Origin: Mnemiopsis leidyi
Taxonomy: Eukaryota > Ctenophora > Tentaculata > Lobata > Bolinopsidae
Assembly: GCA_000226015.1 (NCBI GenBank)
Contig: JH154988.1
Span: forward strand, 63,984-127,983
Direction: 5' to 3'
DNA length: 64,000 nucleotides
The notes beneath the pieces are model-generated. The model had not been told where the DNA came from. It did no database searches and worked only from the letters and a program-made list of their open reading frames with translations. Position numbers and translations under genes: made by a program. This document shows positions 61,179-64,000 of the stretch, piece after piece (the stretch's first letter is position 1; each line of letters begins with the position of its first letter).

Positions 61179-64000
61179 ATGGAGAAATGGAAATCACACC
61201 GGGGCTACCTGGTAGTGCTGCTGGTCCTGCTGACACCCGCACCCTCTCTAGCTGCAGTGTCCGTCACCGTCACTAACGATGCCGTTCTGTCAGGAGAAAC
61301 TGGAACTATCACCTGCACTGTTACTGCTAGTAGCAGCGAAACTTTAACACTTTATCAGTGGAAAAACCCTGGTGGGAATGTCATCGGAGCAGCACCTGGT
61401 ACCTTTACGGCTGATGGAGTGAGTTATACCATTGCTGATTTGGGTTTATCAGGGAACCAGATTGTGAACTCAAAACTCGAGGCAAGTTCAGTATCTTCAG
61501 ACTTAACTCCACTGACCTGCTTTGCTTTAACATCAGGTGGTGCAGCTCAAGGTACCGGTATTGTTGACGTTGTGTCAGTAACGCCAACTAGAAATGCTAT
61601 AGTTACTGGGGGTTCCTCTACGGTGTCCTGTACCCTTGCCGGGGTGTCAGACGGTGCCAACCCCACCGCTGAGTGGTCCCAGGGCGGCAGTACCATCAGC
61701 CCTGATGGCACTCACACTTTGTCGACCGACTACACTGGATCCAACAAAATAGCCAAATTAACCCTGTCCAGCGTGTCGTCTGATCAGACGTACACGTGCA
61801 AGTTTACGGCTAGTGCTGGTGGAAGTGTAAGTTCCACTGTTGACCTAGACCACGTAACAATCACGACAAACGGAGACGTAGTAAAATCTGGTGGCACTGC
61901 TGATATTAGCTGCGTCCTGAGCGGAGCCAGCCAAGCTCCTCTCTCTAGAAAATGGTTAGATGGCACCCCTGCTGATATAACAGCCAATAACGGGAACCCG
62001 TATCTTTACTACGATAACCCACCATTTTCTGGAGGAGGGCAAACTTTTCTCCTCCAAATAAATCCCATCACCACATCTACAACTTTTACGTGCTGCTACG
62101 AGTTCGCGACAGGTTCCTGCATCAACACACCTGCTCAAGTGGACGTCATCACCATCACAGCCTCCAACTACTTGGTCGTTGTAGGTGACAACCTTGACAT
62201 CTCATGTGTCCTGGGAAACTCCCCAAGCCAGCCCAATTCCATCACCTGGAAAACCTCCGCAGGATCCATTTCTAACGGAGTCAATCTTGGTACTTTCTCC
62301 AGTAACTCCCAGACGACTACACTGAGTATCTCTAGTATTGCTGAAGACACGGTATACACGTGCGAGTTTGTCATACCAATAGGAGGATCCACAGCTACTG
62401 CCTCCAAGAGTATCTCAGTTGACACGGTCACCCTGACCCCTACCTCGGGAACCGCGCAGAGCGGAGGCCAGGTCACTGTTTCTTGTCAGATTGTCGGGGC
62501 GGGAGTCCAGCCCACTGTCGTGTGGAAAGATGGCGGGACGACTGTGGGTTCCGGGATCAACAACGATCCTTGGGCTCCTTCCACCGGGACTTTACTCTCA
62601 AAATTAACGGTTTCAGGTCTAACCAGTTCAAAAACATACACGTGCGAATTCACGGTGAATGGTGAGGTCATCTCCAAAACAGCCACAGCAAACATACTCT
62701 CGATCACGGCTATTGGCGCTACAATCGCCACCGGAAGTGCCGCTACCGTCACCTGCACCATCGCAGACTCACCAGCCGCTCCGTCCAGTGTCTTCTGGAA
62801 GGACTCTTCCCAAAACACCGTCGTCATGTCAAACGGGTTTTCAAAATCAGAGAGCGCCTTCAACGCGGGAGGTCAGCAGGCGACGATGGTGCTGGGGACC
62901 AACTCGATAACTGCGGACACAATATACACGTGTGTGTTTGTAGTGGAGGGGGCTAGCTACGAGACCACCACTTCAGTTGATCACATCACCGTTACTGCAG
63001 GAGACACTTCCAAACTCTCCGCAGGGTCTGCCACTGTGTCTTGTGTCCTGTCCGGTGCTGAGTCTACTCCCACAGTCACGTGGCTAGACTCCTCCAACGT
63101 TCCTAAAACAAGTTCAGACAGCGGCTACACAGTGACCCCAGGAACTTTTAGCTCCGGGGGTCTGACAACCACTCTAGTAAGTACTTCGGACACCACTGAC
63201 ACCACTTACACCTGCAAGTTCTCCTTCGCAACGGGAGTGGTAGAGAAAGTAACGACGGTGGACGTAGTTACCATCACGGGAACTAATGACGCCGTAAAAA
63301 GTGGAGGCACTGCCACCATAACGTGCTCACTGGCCGGCAGTCAGTTTGCGCCCTCTGACAACGCCTGGTATCTAAGCGACGTAAAGAAATCAACTGGAGG
63401 GGATTACGTTGCCAATTTGGGCTCCTACGACAGCGGGGCTGACACTCAAGTAATGACCCTGCAGAAATCATCAGTTTCTGCGACTGAGACTTACAGATGC
63501 TCCTTTTCCATCAATGGTGACAGAGTTGACGGCTCTGCCAAAATAACTAGTCTGACTATCACAGCTCCTGATTACGCCGTTAAAGCTAACGAAGGAATCG
63601 CTATATCTTGTGTTATCGCGAACGCGGAAAGCGACCCGTCAATCGTGTGGAAAACAAACACTGGGACTATTGGCTCTGGGATTGTCGATGGGAATTTCGT
63701 GGGAGGTTCAAAAACATCAACTCTAACATTAGGATCAGTCAGCAGCGATACTACTTACACCTGTGAGTTTACCATGGGGGCAGATACGGTGAGCAGTACA
63801 ATAGACGTGGACACGGTTACCATAACAACGACAGATGGCACGGCTCTATCAGGTGACGCGGTCACGGTCACGTGCCAGGTATCAGGAGCTGGAACCGAGC
63901 CAACTGTGACTTGGGAAGATGGAGGAAGTCCGGTATCCTCAGGGATTAGCAATGACCCCTGGGTAGCCAACACAGGGACTCTGACATCCAAACTGTCAGT
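61179..64000 (+). CDS. Secreted or surface protein with tandem immunoglobulin domains (partial, runs off window)
   Basis: A single uninterrupted frame of 940 codons starts at ATG 61179 and leaves the window open. Residues 1-25 are a signal peptide (KWKSHRGYLVVLLVLLTPAP, then SLA). Nine complete and one partial Ig-like domains of about 90-95 residues follow. Each has the Ig pattern: first Cys in TVSC/TITC/DISC, a Trp about a dozen residues later (VTWLD, VVWKD, SIVWK), and a second Cys in TYTCEF/TYTCKF. The domains resemble each other closely (e.g. AVKSGGTATITC, SGGQVTVSC, SSVSSDQTYTC), so they arose by internal duplication. No fibronectin or EGF domain and no membrane segment is seen so far. 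Such proteins serve adhesion, recognition or matrix roles; which one cannot be told here. Confidence 0.85.
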   Translation, partial: MEKWKSHRGYLVVLLVLLTPAPSLAAVSVTVTNDAVLSGETGTITCTVTASSSETLTLYQWKNPGGNVIGAAPGTFTADGVSYTIADLGLSGNQIVNSKLEASSVSSDLTPLTCFALTSGGAAQGTGIVDVVSVTPTRNAIVTGGSSTVSCTLAGVSDGANPTAEWSQGGSTISPDGTHTLSTDYTGSNKIAKLTLSSVSSDQTYTCKFTASAGGSVSSTVDLDHVTITTNGDVVKSGGTADISCVLSGASQAPLSRKWLDGTPADITANNGNPYLYYDNPPFSGGGQTFLLQINPITTSTTFTCCYEFATGSCINTPAQVDVITITASNYLVVVGDNLDISCVLGNSPSQPNSITWKTSAGSISNGVNLGTFSSNSQTTTLSISSIAEDTVYTCEFVIPIGGSTATASKSISVDTVTLTPTSGTAQSGGQVTVSCQIVGAGVQPTVVWKDGGTTVGSGINNDPWAPSTGTLLSKLTVSGLTSSKTYTCEFTVNGEVISKTATANILSITAIGATIATGSAATVTCTIADSPAAPSSVFWKDSSQNTVVMSNGFSKSESAFNAGGQQATMVLGTNSITADTIYTCVFVVEGASYETTTSVDHITVTAGDTSKLSAGSATVSCVLSGAESTPTVTWLDSSNVPKTSSDSGYTVTPGTFSSGGLTTTLVSTSDTTDTTYTCKFSFATGVVEKVTTVDVVTITGTNDAVKSGGTATITCSLAGSQFAPSDNAWYLSDVKKSTGGDYVANLGSYDSGADTQVMTLQKSSVSATETYRCSFSINGDRVDGSAKITSLTITAPDYAVKANEGIAISCVIANAESDPSIVWKTNTGTIGSGIVDGNFVGGSKTSTLTLGSVSSDTTYTCEFTMGADTVSSTIDVDTVTITTTDGTALSGDAVTVTCQVSGAGTEPTVTWEDGGSPVSSGISNDPWVANTGTLTSKLS

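Overview
This is a window of animal nuclear DNA. The genes are split by many short GT-AG introns, and they include a calcium-channel alpha2/delta subunit, an FKBP15-type protein, a Rab-type GTPase, an animal fatty-acid-synthase-like polyketide synthase and a multi-immunoglobulin-domain protein. The AT-rich spacers, dense micro- and minisatellites, tRNA-derived SINEs, LINE and hAT remnants and two runs of N fit a non-vertebrate metazoan draft assembly, perhaps a marine invertebrate. I cannot place it in a phylum from the sequence alone.

Layout. 1-5435: minus-strand alpha2/delta (CACNA2D/CACHD1-like) gene from the signal peptide through most of the VWA domain; the rest lies off the left edge. 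5436-8841: mostly non-coding, with two weak exon candidates. 8842-12899: five in-phase exons, ending in a stop, of a plus-strand gene I do not recognise. 12900-22700: long gene-poor stretch with minisatellites and two orphan exon candidates. 22770-26910: plus-strand Rab-family GTPase (seven exons), preceded by a TATA-driven serine/basic exon that may be its own gene or the Rab's 5' end. 27600-29300: SINE and fold-back repeats. 30452-34259: minus-strand FKBP15 homologue in three exons. 34260-42100: repeat-dense block with a LINE piece, hAT transposase remnants, SINEs, hairpins and a recurring ~85-bp element. 43010-56724: plus-strand 37-exon FAS/PKS-like megasynthase (about 2,044 residues). 57313-58809: minus-strand two-exon gene for a small secreted protein. 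61179-64000: first exon of a secreted or surface protein with at least ten immunoglobulin domains, cut by the right edge.

Most notable: in the megasynthase the acyltransferase, dehydratase, enoylreductase, ketoreductase and acyl-carrier motifs look intact, but the ketosynthase has lost its Cys-His-His catalytic residues although every exon joins in phase. It ends directly after the carrier domain with no thioesterase. A multidomain synthase with a dead condensing domain should depend on another condensing enzyme or do something else. The genes look like independent neighbours; nothing suggests one pathway or operon.
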